64,000 bases of DNA, taken from contig JAJZRO010000005.1 in assembly GCA_021802645.1 (NCBI GenBank), positions 39,121 to 103,120 on the forward strand. The letters are read 5' to 3'. Shown here piece after piece: positions 28,110-37,389 of the stretch (its first letter is position 1; each line of letters begins with the position of its first letter). The translations under genes were made by a program, and so were the position numbers. A model generated the notes under the pieces. That model made no database searches, was not told the DNA's origin, and was given only the letters and a program-made list of their open reading frames with translations. The DNA is from Deltaproteobacteria bacterium (GTDB lineage: Bacteria; Desulfobacterota; Desulfobulbia; Desulfobulbales; Desulfurivibrionaceae).

Positions 28110-28110
<1 letters not shown>
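25924..28110 (+). CDS. Membrane sensor histidine kinase (2TM-GAF-PAS-PAS-HisKA-HATPase)
   Basis: A 728-residue sensor. Two helices near the N-terminus (IKTLFFVVGALLLSLVATL; YIAPMLIGGSSAVLFRMWL) come first, then a GAF domain (~75-230, with NCPACP). A PAS with KCYEYLQKGQHAPCAFC, a second PAS, HisKA (GIAHEIRNPLSGV) and HATPase (DSGPGVP, GTGIGLSI) follow. It belongs to the NtrB-like class. Its stop overlaps the ATG of the sigma-54 regulator (TGATG), so the two form a cognate pair. The start has GAGGAGAG. Confidence 0.93.
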
Positions 28111-29522
<1,412 letters not shown>

Positions 29523-29655
29523 CGCCGAGGTTGGCGGTTCCTTTTTCGCAATTTTGCGAATCCTCAATCGCAGATTTTCCATCCACCGCGACAGGTCGTC
29601 GGGGCCGACGGCTGGTAAGGCCTGATTTGGCGCCGAGAAAAGCGGTGCGGGGTGG

Positions 29656-29671
29656 TGGCATGGTTTCTGCT
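29656..29671 (+). promoter_or_regulatory. Candidate sigma-54 (-24/-12) promoter
   Basis: TGGCATGGTTTCTGCT matches the -24/-12 consensus TGGCACG-N4-TTGCW at 10 of 12 defined positions, with the required 12-base offset between GG and GC. It lies ~40 bases before the lone receiver gene and just after a sigma-54 activator gene. Confidence 0.5.
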
Positions 29672-29709
29672 ACACTAGTAGAGGCACAAGGGGAAAGGGA
29701 GAGCGATGC

Positions 29710-30120
29710 ATGGTGGATGACCGAACAACCCTGTTTGAGACTTTGCAAAAGATGCGACTCTTACTGGTAGAAGACGATGCGCTGCTCCGCGATTCGCTGC
29801 GCCTTTTTTTTGAAAACGAAGGGTGCCGGCTCGACGTCCTGGAGACCGCGGAGGAGGCGATGGAAGTCGTGCGGCGTCGCGAGTACGACATCGTCATCAC
29901 CGATTACCGGCTGCCCGGCATGGATGGGATCCATTTGTTGCGCGCCCTGAACGACTCGCGGCCGCGAACCATGCGGGTGCTGCTCACCGCGTATATGGAC
30001 GAGGACGTTCTGGCCGAGGCCTTCCGGGTCGGGGTCCATGAGTTCATCGAAAAACCGTTCAGTTCCGCCGACATCGAAGAGGCGTTGAGTCGGCTCATCG
30101 CGAAACGGGCCACCATGTAA
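29710..30120 (+). CDS. Single-domain response regulator (receiver only)
   Basis: A 136-residue CheY-like protein: acidic pocket VEDD, phospho-Asp near residue 65 (IVITDYRLPGMDG), Thr in LLTAY, and Lys in IEKPF. There is no output domain, so it acts by protein contact or phosphorelay; the two kinases upstream are possible donors. ATG 29710 follows a GGGAAAGGGAGAG purine run. A later Met at residue 15 is an alternative. It is the first gene of a group with Hsp20 33 bases downstream. Confidence 0.9.
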   Translation: MVDDRTTLFETLQKMRLLLVEDDALLRDSLRLFFENEGCRLDVLETAEEAMEVVRRREYDIVITDYRLPGMDGIHLLRALNDSRPRTMRVLLTAYMDEDVLAEAFRVGVHEFIEKPFSSADIEEALSRLIAKRATM

Positions 30121-30153
30121 CCCTAGCATCATGGCGACAGCAGGAGGAAACCT

Positions 30154-30597
30154 ATGGACCTTGTACCGTGGAAGCCGTTTGGTGATCTGCGCATCCTGCG
30201 CAAGGAGATGGATGACCTGTGGAGCCGTTTTCTGGAAGGCAGACCCTTTGCCGGATTCATGGCCGAAGGCTGGGCGCCGTCGGCGGACATCTCGGAGACC
30301 AAGGACAAGGTCATCGTCAAGGTCGATCTGCCGGGTCTGGAGGCCGCTGACGTCCAGTTGAGCATCTCCGGCGATTTGCTCACCGTGAAGGGCGAGAAAA
30401 AGCAGGAGCAGGAGGAAAAGGACGAGCACCATCATTACGTGGAACGCTCCTACGGCGCCTTCCAGCGCTCGTTCCGTTTGCCGGTGGAGGTCGATTCCGA
30501 CAAGGTGCAGGCCAAGTTCGACAAGGGGGTGCTGCGTATCACCCTGCCCAAGACCGCCAGGGCGAAGAAGAAGGAGATCAAGGTGCAGGTGAAATGA
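30154..30597 (+). CDS. Small heat-shock protein, Hsp20/alpha-crystallin family
   Basis: A 147-residue ATP-independent holdase. The alpha-crystallin domain spans ~40-135, with PSADISETKDKVIVKVDLPG and the C-terminal signature FRLPVEVDSDKVQAKFDKGVL; quoted in part, KFDKGVLRITLPK. A basic tail ends the protein. AGGAGG precedes the ATG. It is placed between a receiver and a NifX-like protein, and probably shares the sigma-54-type promoter candidate upstream. Confidence 0.95.
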   Translation: MDLVPWKPFGDLRILRKEMDDLWSRFLEGRPFAGFMAEGWAPSADISETKDKVIVKVDLPGLEAADVQLSISGDLLTVKGEKKQEQEEKDEHHHYVERSYGAFQRSFRLPVEVDSDKVQAKFDKGVLRITLPKTARAKKKEIKVQVK

Positions 30598-30615
30598 CCG
30601 GCCAAAGGGGGGGAA

Positions 30616-30978
30616 ATGAAAATCTGTGTGCCATCAACCGGCCAGGGGCTGGCCGCCAGGGTCGACAGGTCTTTTGGGCAGGCCGCCTTTTTTGCGGTGG
30701 TCGATGTTCCCACCATGCGGTGCCGCTGCCTGCGGAATCTGCCACTGCTGCCGGGGCAGAGCGGCGAAAAACTCACCGCCGAGATGGTCTCGTTGCTCGG
30801 GGTCGACGGCGTGCTGGTCGAGGAAATCGGCGATGGGGCGTGCCAGATCCTGCAATCATCGGGCATCAGGATTTTTGCGGGGGTTCTGCGTCATGACACC
30901 GTGGCCGCCGCCGTGGCGAACTTCCAGCGCGGCGCCTATGAGGAGAGCAACGGCACCGGACCCCCGCCGCTCAGGTAA
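30616..30978 (+). CDS. NifX/NafY-like dinitrogenase iron-molybdenum cofactor-binding family protein
   Basis: A 120-residue protein of the small NifX-like fold: MKICVPSTGQGL, a DRSFGQAAFFAVVD segment and GVDGVLVEEIGDGAC. Members lacking nif neighbours are common in anaerobes and are of uncertain role, possibly metal-cluster trafficking. There are no nitrogenase genes here, so I do not infer nitrogen fixation. It lies 18 bases after hsp20. Confidence 0.85.
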   Translation: MKICVPSTGQGLAARVDRSFGQAAFFAVVDVPTMRCRCLRNLPLLPGQSGEKLTAEMVSLLGVDGVLVEEIGDGACQILQSSGIRIFAGVLRHDTVAAAVANFQRGAYEESNGTGPPPLR

Positions 30979-31108
30979 ACCGCGGTCGTCCCTCTGGGGT
31001 GGTGTTCGTGGGTTCGTGGGGGCGGCTTGCCCCCTACACAGGCGGGCAGGGGATCACCGTCGGATGCCCTGATGTCGGGCTTCCGTAAACCGAGCGAGAG
31101 GCAACCTT

Positions 31109-31609
31109 ATGGCGCAGATCACCTTAGGCGGTCAGCCGATTCATACCATCGGGCAGTTGCCCCGGATCGGCGAGGCGGCCCCTGATTTCGTGCTGACCAA
31201 GACCGATCTCACCGACGTGAGTCTCAAGGATTTTGCCGGGCGCCGGCTTGTGCTCAACATCTTTCCGAGCGTCGATACGCCGGTCTGCGCCATGTCGGTG
31301 CGCCGCTTCAATGCCGAGATCGACAAGATCGACAACGCCGTCTGTCTCTGCGTCTCGCGGGATCTGCCCTTTGCCCATGCCCGCTTCTGCGGCGCCGAGG
31401 GGCTGGTGAACGTGGTGTCGGTCTCCGAGCTGCGCAACCGGGACTTCGGCGATCAGTATGGGGTGCGGATCATGGATGGCCCCTTGGCCGGTTTGCTGGC
31501 CAGGGCGGTGGTGGTGATCGCGGCCACCGGCCGGGTGATCTACACCGAGCTGGTGCCGGAGATCAAGCAGGAGCCTGATTACGCCGCCGCCCTGCGGGCG
31601 CTGCAATAG
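31109..31609 (+). CDS. tpx: Thiol peroxidase (atypical 2-Cys peroxiredoxin)
   Basis: A 166-residue peroxiredoxin that reduces peroxides with thioredoxin. The peroxidatic Cys is in SVDTPVCAMSVRRFN (~residue 61) and the resolving Cys in ARFCGAEGL (~95), the spacing of Tpx. The start MAQITLGGQPIHTIG is family-typical. A G+C-rich hairpin (31018-31034) occupies the 130-base gap upstream. It ends three bases before the convergent pentapeptide gene, with no terminator between. Confidence 0.95.
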   Translation: MAQITLGGQPIHTIGQLPRIGEAAPDFVLTKTDLTDVSLKDFAGRRLVLNIFPSVDTPVCAMSVRRFNAEIDKIDNAVCLCVSRDLPFAHARFCGAEGLVNVVSVSELRNRDFGDQYGVRIMDGPLAGLLARAVVVIAATGRVIYTELVPEIKQEPDYAAALRALQ

Positions 31610-31612
31610 CCG

Positions 31613-33649
31613 TTACTTCTCTACCCCATCCATCCGGGCGCCGGTGAAGTTGGCGCCGGTGACGTCGGCGCCAGCCAGGGAGGCGTTGCGCAGATCGGCG
31701 CCGGTGAAGTTGGCGTTTTTGAGGTTGGCCTTGTAGAAGTCCGCATCCTTCAGATCCGCCCCGGCAAAGTTGGCGCCTTCCAGGTTGGCGCCCTTGAAGT
31801 TGGCGTTGGCGAGCTTGGCGCCAAGGAAGTTGGCGTTGACCAGGCTGGCCCGCTCAAAGAGGGCGTTGGCGAACTTGCCGTCATGGAGATCGGCAGCGGC
31901 GAGATCGCAGTCGGCGCAGCGGTTGGTGGTCCGCAGCCGTTCCATCGGGGTCAGCGCGGATTTGGCCGGTGGTTGTTCGACGGCCCCCTGCGGCGGGGCG
32001 TTGCGTACCAGGGTCGGCTCCGGCGGTACCGTCGGCGCGGGTTGCGGTGTTGGCGCGGTTGCGGCGGCCGGTTGCGACGGGGGATTCAGCGGCTCCTCTT
32101 CACCCAAACCGGTGGGCGACGGCGCGGGCTGGCCAGCGGGGGCGGGAGCTCCCGCCGACGGGGTGGCGGCAGGGGCAGGGGCCTGGGCCGTCGGCGGCGT
32201 CGGGGTGGTCGGGGCGGATGGTGGCACCACCACGGGCACCTGCGGTTCGGCCGCCGCGGTTGTTGCCGCTTGCTGCTCGCCAGTGGGCGCTTCCTCCGGC
32301 GTGCTCCCGCGGAAGAGCGAAGCCAGATCGGCTTGCTTCTCTCCCGGTTTTTTAGCCTTTTGGGGGTGGGGTGTGCGGGCGGCGGCCTCTTCGGCTGCCC
32401 AAGGCGATTTTGGCCGTTCGAGAGGGGTGCCAGCCAGATAGGCGCCGGCCAATTCGGCGCCGTCGAGTTTGGCCCCGGTCAGATTGGCCTGGTAGAGGTC
32501 GGCACCGGCGAGATTGGCGCCGGTGAGATCGGCACCGCTCAGGTTGGTACGGGCCAGTTCCGCGATCCGCAGCATGGTCCCGGCGAGATTGGCGCCGGTG
32601 AGATTGGCGCCGGTGAGGTCGGCCCGGTCGAGGACGGCCTTGGAGAGATCGACGCCGGTAAGATTACAGCCGGGGCAGGAGTTGGTGGCCCGCAGCCGTT
32701 CCAGCGGCGTGGCGAAGTCCTTGGCCGCTGGCGGGGGTTGCTGCTTCACCTTCCGTTGGGTACCCTCTCGGGACGTTTTTGGTTGGGCCTGCGTCTGGGC
32801 CTCGCCAGGCGCGTTTTCGTCCACCAGCGGCCTTGGAGGCGGCGGCGAGGTCGGCACCTTGGCGGCGGTGGCGGCGGCCACTGGCGCCGCCGGGGCCGTC
32901 GCTTCACCTGCCGTTGACGGCACCGCCGCTTCGGTTGGCGGCGTTGACGGCGGTGGCGCCGGCGGGCCGGCCGGGGCTGACGTGGCCTTGGGCTGGGCGG
33001 GAGGTGACGGTTTCGCCTCAGAGGCAGAGGCGAGCGGTTCTTCGGTAATGGGAACGGCAGGCGGGGCGGCCGTTGTCGCGGCGACCGCCGACGTTTCGGT
33101 AGGGGTTGCTGCCAGGGATTCTTCCGGTGCTCCGGCTGCGGGCCCGGGGGCAGTGGGTGTCTTGGGTGGGGCAGGGGCGGCAACCGCGGCCGGCGGCGGT
33201 GTCACTGGCGCCGGGGGCGGTGGCGGCGGGGGAGCATAGACCGCGGTGCGATTGGCCTCGCTGTAGTTGCTGCCATCGAAGGCGGTATCCTTGAGGGTCG
33301 CCCCTTTCATCACCGTGTCGGTGAGGTCTGCGCGGTAGAAATCGGCGTCGGTCAGATCGGCATCCGCGAGGTTGGCGCCGATGAGTTTGCTCCCTTTCAG
33401 ATTGGCCCCTTCGAGATCGGCGCCCCCGAGATTCGCATAGGAGAGGTTTGCCCGCTCCAGCTGGGCGTTTTTGAGCTTGGCCTTGGTCAAGTCGGCATAG
33501 GAGAGGTCGCATTCGACGCAGCGATTGGTCGTCTGCAACCGTTTGAGATCCTCGGCCTTGAAGGCCAGGGCCTTGGGCACCGCAGCGCCGACCAGCAGCA
33601 GGCCGGCACAGAGAGCGAGAGTGTGTTTGCGGTACGCCTTTGGCTGCAA
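31613..33649 (-). CDS. Exported three-block pentapeptide-repeat protein with Pro/Ala linkers
   Basis: A 678-residue protein. It starts with TTG (33647-33649) after AGAGG, then has a signal peptide (YRKHTLALCAGLLLVGAAVP). Three similar modules follow. Each opens with a Cys-pair motif (TTNRCVECDL ~41, ATNSCPGCNL ~330, TTNRCADCDL ~590) and continues into A(D/N)LxxAxL pentapeptide repeats that should form a right-handed quadrilateral beta-helix. The two linkers, ~150-200 residues each, are Pro/Ala/Thr-rich and look disordered. Function unknown; the design suggests an envelope scaffold. Each Cys pair may cap a helix or bind metal. Confidence 0.88.
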   Translation of the reverse strand: MQPKAYRKHTLALCAGLLLVGAAVPKALAFKAEDLKRLQTTNRCVECDLSYADLTKAKLKNAQLERANLSYANLGGADLEGANLKGSKLIGANLADADLTDADFYRADLTDTVMKGATLKDTAFDGSNYSEANRTAVYAPPPPPPPAPVTPPPAAVAAPAPPKTPTAPGPAAGAPEESLAATPTETSAVAATTAAPPAVPITEEPLASASEAKPSPPAQPKATSAPAGPPAPPPSTPPTEAAVPSTAGEATAPAAPVAAATAAKVPTSPPPPRPLVDENAPGEAQTQAQPKTSREGTQRKVKQQPPPAAKDFATPLERLRATNSCPGCNLTGVDLSKAVLDRADLTGANLTGANLAGTMLRIAELARTNLSGADLTGANLAGADLYQANLTGAKLDGAELAGAYLAGTPLERPKSPWAAEEAAARTPHPQKAKKPGEKQADLASLFRGSTPEEAPTGEQQAATTAAAEPQVPVVVPPSAPTTPTPPTAQAPAPAATPSAGAPAPAGQPAPSPTGLGEEEPLNPPSQPAAATAPTPQPAPTVPPEPTLVRNAPPQGAVEQPPAKSALTPMERLRTTNRCADCDLAAADLHDGKFANALFERASLVNANFLGAKLANANFKGANLEGANFAGADLKDADFYKANLKNANFTGADLRNASLAGADVTGANFTGARMDGVEK

Positions 33650-33747
33650 GGAAACCTCTGTCGACCGGGCAGGGCCCGGAGAAGGTACATGGTCGGGGGT
33701 TGTTCCGCCTTGGCGGGCGGCCTTCGATTTCGCTGATGCAGACTTGA

Positions 33748-33775
33748 ATTACAATGGCACCCTTTGGTTTGTCAA
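33748..33775 (-). promoter_or_regulatory. Sigma-70 promoter for the pentapeptide-repeat gene
   Basis: On the minus strand, TTGACA (33770-33775, perfect) and TGTAAT (33748-33753, 5 of 6) are spaced by 16 bases, giving a ~90-base leader. A short stem (33665-33679) lies in the leader. Confidence 0.65.
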
Positions 33776-33802
33776 GCAAAGAGTCGCCCGCCGCAGAGGG
33801 CG

Positions 33803-35866
33803 TCAGCGGGTCTTGCAGATACCATGGATGGTGTCGCAGGCCTTGCCGTAGAGGGCGGCGAGCCAGTCCTCTTCATGCGAGCGGCTGTGGGAAACATTGC
33901 CGCAGGTGGGGCAGGGGTGCATCTGCGCCCGTTTGCGGATAATGCGCTGGACAGCGGCGATGAAGGTGGCATGGCTCCAGGTAAGCGGCGACACCGAAAG
34001 CGGTGCGCCGGTGTTCGGATGAACCTGTTCGGCCAGCACCCCGGAGGGCCGGGCATGGTCCGCCACCCATTCGAGCAGGGCGACGGGCTCCTTCAGTTCC
34101 TCTTCGCTGGTCGCTTTGAGGGCCAGATAGTCGGCCAGCCACAGGGTACAGATAAACCAGGGATTCCCGGGAGAGGCGGCATCCACTTGCTGGAAGCGGT
34201 CTCCGGCGTAGCGCGCCATGCCGCCCACGCCGGTGTTGAGCCAGAGTTCCTGACGGATCGTCTTCATGGTGGCCTCGATCCGGGGATCGGTCGGGGCATA
34301 GAGACCGAAGGCGAACAGGCCCCACAGGCTGCTGTCGCAGGTTGTATCGACCTGGAGTCGGCCTTGTTCGTCGTGGGATACCATCCGGCAAAAACGGCCC
34401 AGTTCGTCGCGCCAGAGGTGCCGGCTGGCCGCGTCTCGAATCTCGGAGGCCGCCAGTTGGTACTGGCGGGCCTTTTCTTCTTCGCCGAACACGCTGCAAA
34501 AAAGAGAGGCGGCGGTCAGGCCGCCGAAGACGGTCCCGACCGTGAAGCTCAGGATGCCGTGCCGCTCCTCCCAGAGATCGTAGGAAGGGGCCGGCAGGCC
34601 GGTGGCTTCGTCGCGGTAGCGGCACATGAAGTCCGCCGCGTTTTTGATGAGTGGCAGGTAGAAGGGTTTAATGAATTCGATGTCGCGGTAGAGCACGAAA
34701 TGGTTCCACAAGGCCCACACCACCAAGGCGGTTTCGTCCTCCTGGATCGGCAACTGGCGCTGGCCGTTGCTGAACCACGGGTGCCAGGACGAGGCGAGGG
34801 TGCCATCCGGGTTGTACTTGTGCAGAAAGTAACCCTCCCGTTCGATTATCGATTCGCAGAATTCGTAAAAGCGCTGGGCCGGCAAGGGATAGCCGGCCAT
34901 GTCGAGGGCGTTGGCCACCAGCGCCCCATCCCGCGGCCAGATATAGGAATAGGTATCGCGGTTGAACTGGATGATATCGGAATCATTGGCGGCCAGCACC
35001 CCACCCTGCCAGTCGAGTTGGGTCCGCAGGACCAGCAGGCTTCGGTGGTAGAGATCGGCCACCTTGGCGGGGAGAATATCGAGGCGCGGCATCTCCTTGC
35101 GGACCCAGAGTTGCCAATAGTCGGCGGTGCGCTGGATCATGGCCTGCGGGGTCTTGCGCCGGACCGCGCTGTCCAGCCGCCGTACCGTCTGCCAGGAATC
35201 GCCGGCGGCGAGCCAGAAAGAGGCGGTGGCCCGATCGTTGCCTTTGATTGCGAGATGGAGTGCCGCCACCGAGTCCACCGAACCCTGGGCAATGGTGTTG
35301 CCGGAAAGCACGCCATCCTCGGCATCCCGATAGGTGCCCTCTTTGTCGTTCACCTTTTTCTGGCCCACGGCGAATTGAGAAAAGCCGTTGCCGTCGCCCG
35401 TGGTGCCGCCCACCAGAAAATAGCGGCTGCCCTTGTAATGAACGATGCCGCCGGTTTCCGGGTCCAGGGCGGCGGTATCGCCGATGCTGTTGCCCGAGAT
35501 ATTGAGGCTCTGGGCAAAGAAGAGGCGGATGTCCCGTGCGGTGGGCCGCAGATTCTCGACCGTCACCTCGCGGAGGTAGACGTTCTCGTGGAAATCCACC
35601 GCATCGCGGCAGGAGAGCAGGAGGCCCAGTTCGTCGTGGAAAAGGTTGACCTGGGTCACCAGGGTGTCGGGCGCATACAGGAGGTCCCGGCGCCAGTCTT
35701 GATCCACCCAGCGGAACAGGCCATCCGCCCAGACCCCGAAGCGGCAGACATCGCCGGCGACATGATTCTCCTGGCCGACATGGGGAAAATAGAGATCGCG
35801 GATACGGTATTCCTGGTCGAAACAGATGAGCAGGTGGCCGTTGCCGAGGGGAATGTCGCGAGGCAT
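33803..35866 (-). CDS. Glycoside hydrolase family 15 (glucoamylase-like)
   Basis: A 687-residue cytoplasmic enzyme without signal peptide. It has an N-terminal beta-sandwich (~1-270: IPLGNGHLLICFDQEYRIRDLYFP) and an (alpha/alpha)6 barrel. YSYIWPRDGALVANALDM (~320) and SYDLWEERHG (~450) hold the catalytic-acid region of GH15. Family members hydrolyse alpha-1,4- or alpha-1,1-linked glucosides such as starch/glycogen oligomers or trehalose. The C-terminus adds CPTCGNVSHSRSHEEDW, a possible zinc site. GAGGAGGG precedes the ATG. It is monocistronic. Confidence 0.9.
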   Translation of the reverse strand: MPRDIPLGNGHLLICFDQEYRIRDLYFPHVGQENHVAGDVCRFGVWADGLFRWVDQDWRRDLLYAPDTLVTQVNLFHDELGLLLSCRDAVDFHENVYLREVTVENLRPTARDIRLFFAQSLNISGNSIGDTAALDPETGGIVHYKGSRYFLVGGTTGDGNGFSQFAVGQKKVNDKEGTYRDAEDGVLSGNTIAQGSVDSVAALHLAIKGNDRATASFWLAAGDSWQTVRRLDSAVRRKTPQAMIQRTADYWQLWVRKEMPRLDILPAKVADLYHRSLLVLRTQLDWQGGVLAANDSDIIQFNRDTYSYIWPRDGALVANALDMAGYPLPAQRFYEFCESIIEREGYFLHKYNPDGTLASSWHPWFSNGQRQLPIQEDETALVVWALWNHFVLYRDIEFIKPFYLPLIKNAADFMCRYRDEATGLPAPSYDLWEERHGILSFTVGTVFGGLTAASLFCSVFGEEEKARQYQLAASEIRDAASRHLWRDELGRFCRMVSHDEQGRLQVDTTCDSSLWGLFAFGLYAPTDPRIEATMKTIRQELWLNTGVGGMARYAGDRFQQVDAASPGNPWFICTLWLADYLALKATSEEELKEPVALLEWVADHARPSGVLAEQVHPNTGAPLSVSPLTWSHATFIAAVQRIIRKRAQMHPCPTCGNVSHSRSHEEDWLAALYGKACDTIHGICKTR

Positions 35867-36335
35867 GGTGCCCTCCTCTGTCGGGGGTGTCCGCTTATCT
35901 TTTCATATCACGGAACCAGCCTGAACGCAATTTCTCCCAGGAATATGGGAAGATGGCCGCCAACCCCGGATGAGTATCTACCGCTATGTGGTGCTTTTTG
36001 TTGCCCCCCTCTTCCTGCGTCGAGGAATAAAGACAAAGGGAGGGGGAGGCGGAACTGCCGATTGGCCTGGCTAATCGGCCGGCGGCCAGAGGTTTCGTAC
36101 TGTTGACTCCGGCCAGGGGTGTTGCCGGAGGCGTTGCTGGAAAAGGCCGACAAGGCCCTTTACCGCGCCAAGGCTCAGGGCCGCAATCAGGCGAGCACCG
36201 TTTAAGGACTTTGCTGGTTTGCTTTCCTGTCCTGTGATATGAAATAGAGAAGGCGTTTTGTTATCTCCCCAATCTGCCTGCCGAGTTGACGGGAGAAGCG
36301 GAGAAACCTGAAACCACCACCAGGAGGTAATGCCC
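35867..36335. other. Intergenic region with a GGDEF relic
   Basis: A 469-base gap between the divergent GH15 and selenoprotein genes. It contains a 7-bp hairpin (GCCGATT 36057-36063 with AATCGGC 36073-36079), the GGDEF remnant described separately, and a weak GATATG-type -10 before the selenoprotein. No intact gene is seen. Confidence 0.5.
36107..36205 (+). pseudogene. Remnant: C-terminal end of a GGDEF (diguanylate cyclase) domain
   Basis: Reading from 36107 after an in-frame stop gives LRPGVLPEALLEKADKALYR followed by AKAQGRNQASTV and a TAA at 36203-36205. LLEKADKALYRAKAQGRN is the nearly universal end of GGDEF domains. The first ~140 residues of the domain, including the GGDEF loop, are missing from the DNA just upstream. 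So this is the tail left by a deletion or rearrangement and cannot be active. Confidence 0.75.
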
Positions 36336-36905
36336 ATGACCGCGACGATTGCGTGGCTCACCAAGATGGACGAGGCCCAGGCCCAGGCCAGGAAGGAAGG
36401 CAAGCCGATCCTGCTCGATTTCTTCAACCCTGGCTGAATTGGCTGCCAACAGATGGATGCAGTTACGTATCCAGACGCCAAGGTTATCACCTTTCTCTCC
36501 ACGCATTTTGTGCCGCTTCGCGTCCAGTTCGACGCCCAACCCTATGCCACCGACTTCAACGTCAAATGGACGCCGACTCTGGTCACCGTTGGTTCTGACG
36601 GCAAGGAGCACCATCGTACCGTCGGCTTTCTCGCGCCGGATGAACTGATCCCTTCCCTGCTGCTCGGTGAAGCGAAATATCACTTCGATAACGACCGCTT
36701 CGAGCCGGCGCTCAAGTGCCTCGGAGAGGTGGCGAGCCAATACGGCAGCAGCGACTGCGCGGCGGAGGCCCTCTTCCTTACCGGTGTCTGCCAGTATAAA
36801 AGCACCCACGACGCCAAGCCGCTCAAGGCCGCCTATGAGAAGCTCGTTGCCAAATTCCCGCACAGCGAGTGGACCAAGCGCGCCTATCCGTACCGCCTGC
36901 TGTGA
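36336..36905 (+). CDS. Selenocysteine-containing thioredoxin-fold protein (in-frame UGA, UxxC)
   Basis: A 189-residue protein if TGA at 36435-36437 is read as selenocysteine 34. The frame is open on both sides and gives DFFNPGUIGCQQMDAVTYPD: a thioredoxin redox site with Sec in place of the first Cys of CxxC (U34-I-G-C37). Thioredoxin-fold residues continue past it (KWTPTLVTV, with the cis-Pro, then GFLAPDELI). The C-terminal ~70 residues form a TPR-like helical part. The start has AGGAGG eight bases upstream. Calling genes without UGA recoding gives only a truncated product from 36453. It probably acts as a reductase or peroxidase-type oxidoreductase in the cytoplasm, as there is no signal peptide. 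Confidence 0.85.
36440..36465 (+). promoter_or_regulatory. Candidate bacterial SECIS hairpin
   Basis: Three bases after the UGA, TGGCTGC (36440-36446) can pair with GCAGTTA (36459-36465), with two G-U pairs, around a 12-base loop that contains G residues. Position and size suit a SelB-binding element, though bacterial SECIS have little sequence consensus. Confidence 0.45.
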
Positions 36906-36934
36906 TCCGTTTTCGCAAGGAATGGGTGTAACCC

Positions 36935-36968
36935 GCCGGACGGCCGAACCCTTCGGCTGTCCGGCGTT
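36935..36968 (+). terminator. Terminator-like hairpin after the selenoprotein gene
   Basis: A 14-bp stem with one G-U pair (36935-36948 with 36952-36965, CCC loop) lies 30 bases after the stop. The following GTTGTCATT is only a weak T-tract. Confidence 0.5.
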
Positions 36969-37085
36969 GTCATTGGGGGAGACCGGCACCAACGCCAGAG
37001 TGGTCAGGTTTCACTGGTTGCTTTTTGGTGTCCTGGCGGGATAGCATCGCAGGAGATGCGGATCACCCATGGAAAGGAGAGGAAG

Positions 37086-37352
37086 ATGAAACTCAATGTC
37101 AAGGCCTTTGCGCTTACCTGCGGCATCGTGTGGGGAGTGGGGCTCTTCGCCCTCACCTGGTGGATCATCGCCTTTGACGGCGTCACCCATGAGGTTACCT
37201 TGATCGGCCGGCTGTACCGCGGCTATTCCATCAGCCCCCTCGGCAGTCTTCTCGGCCTGGTGTGGGGATTCTTCGACGCCCTGGTCGGCGGCGCCATCTT
37301 TGCCTGGCTCTACAACCTGATTGCCGCCCGGTGTCGGCAGCGGGAAGAATAA
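37086..37352 (+). CDS. Small two-helix membrane protein (holin-like family)
   Basis: An 88-residue protein with two membrane helices (ALTCGIVWGVGLFALTWWII and LGSLLGLVWGFFDALVGGAI). It resembles chromosomal proteins that databases label bacteriophage holin, but there are no phage genes nearby, so a lysis role is not supported. The ATG at 37086 follows AGGAGAGG; an earlier in-frame ATG at 37056 lacks a site. Confidence 0.78.
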   Translation: MKLNVKAFALTCGIVWGVGLFALTWWIIAFDGVTHEVTLIGRLYRGYSISPLGSLLGLVWGFFDALVGGAIFAWLYNLIAARCRQREE

Positions 37353-37389
37353 TCGGCGCCGGTCGCGTCAACATCCTGGAATCATCACC

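Noticed and set aside
30616-30978. Nitrogen-fixation locus suggested by the NifX-like protein
   Set aside because: No nifHDK or other nif genes; stand-alone members of this fold are common.
31770-33239. Gly/Val-rich plus-strand frames opposite the pentapeptide-repeat gene, and short DNA repeats suggesting a CRISPR or satellite array
   Set aside because: The repetition comes from the five-residue coding repeats on the minus strand; spacing is 15 bases without unique spacers.
36349-36648. A 99-codon frame in the wrong phase over the selenoprotein
   Set aside because: Arg/Pro-rich shadow; the true frame shows thioredoxin motifs on both sides of the UGA.
37086-37352. Phage remnant suggested by the holin-like protein
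   Set aside because: No integrase, tail, capsid or attachment-site signs near it; the gene has normal composition.
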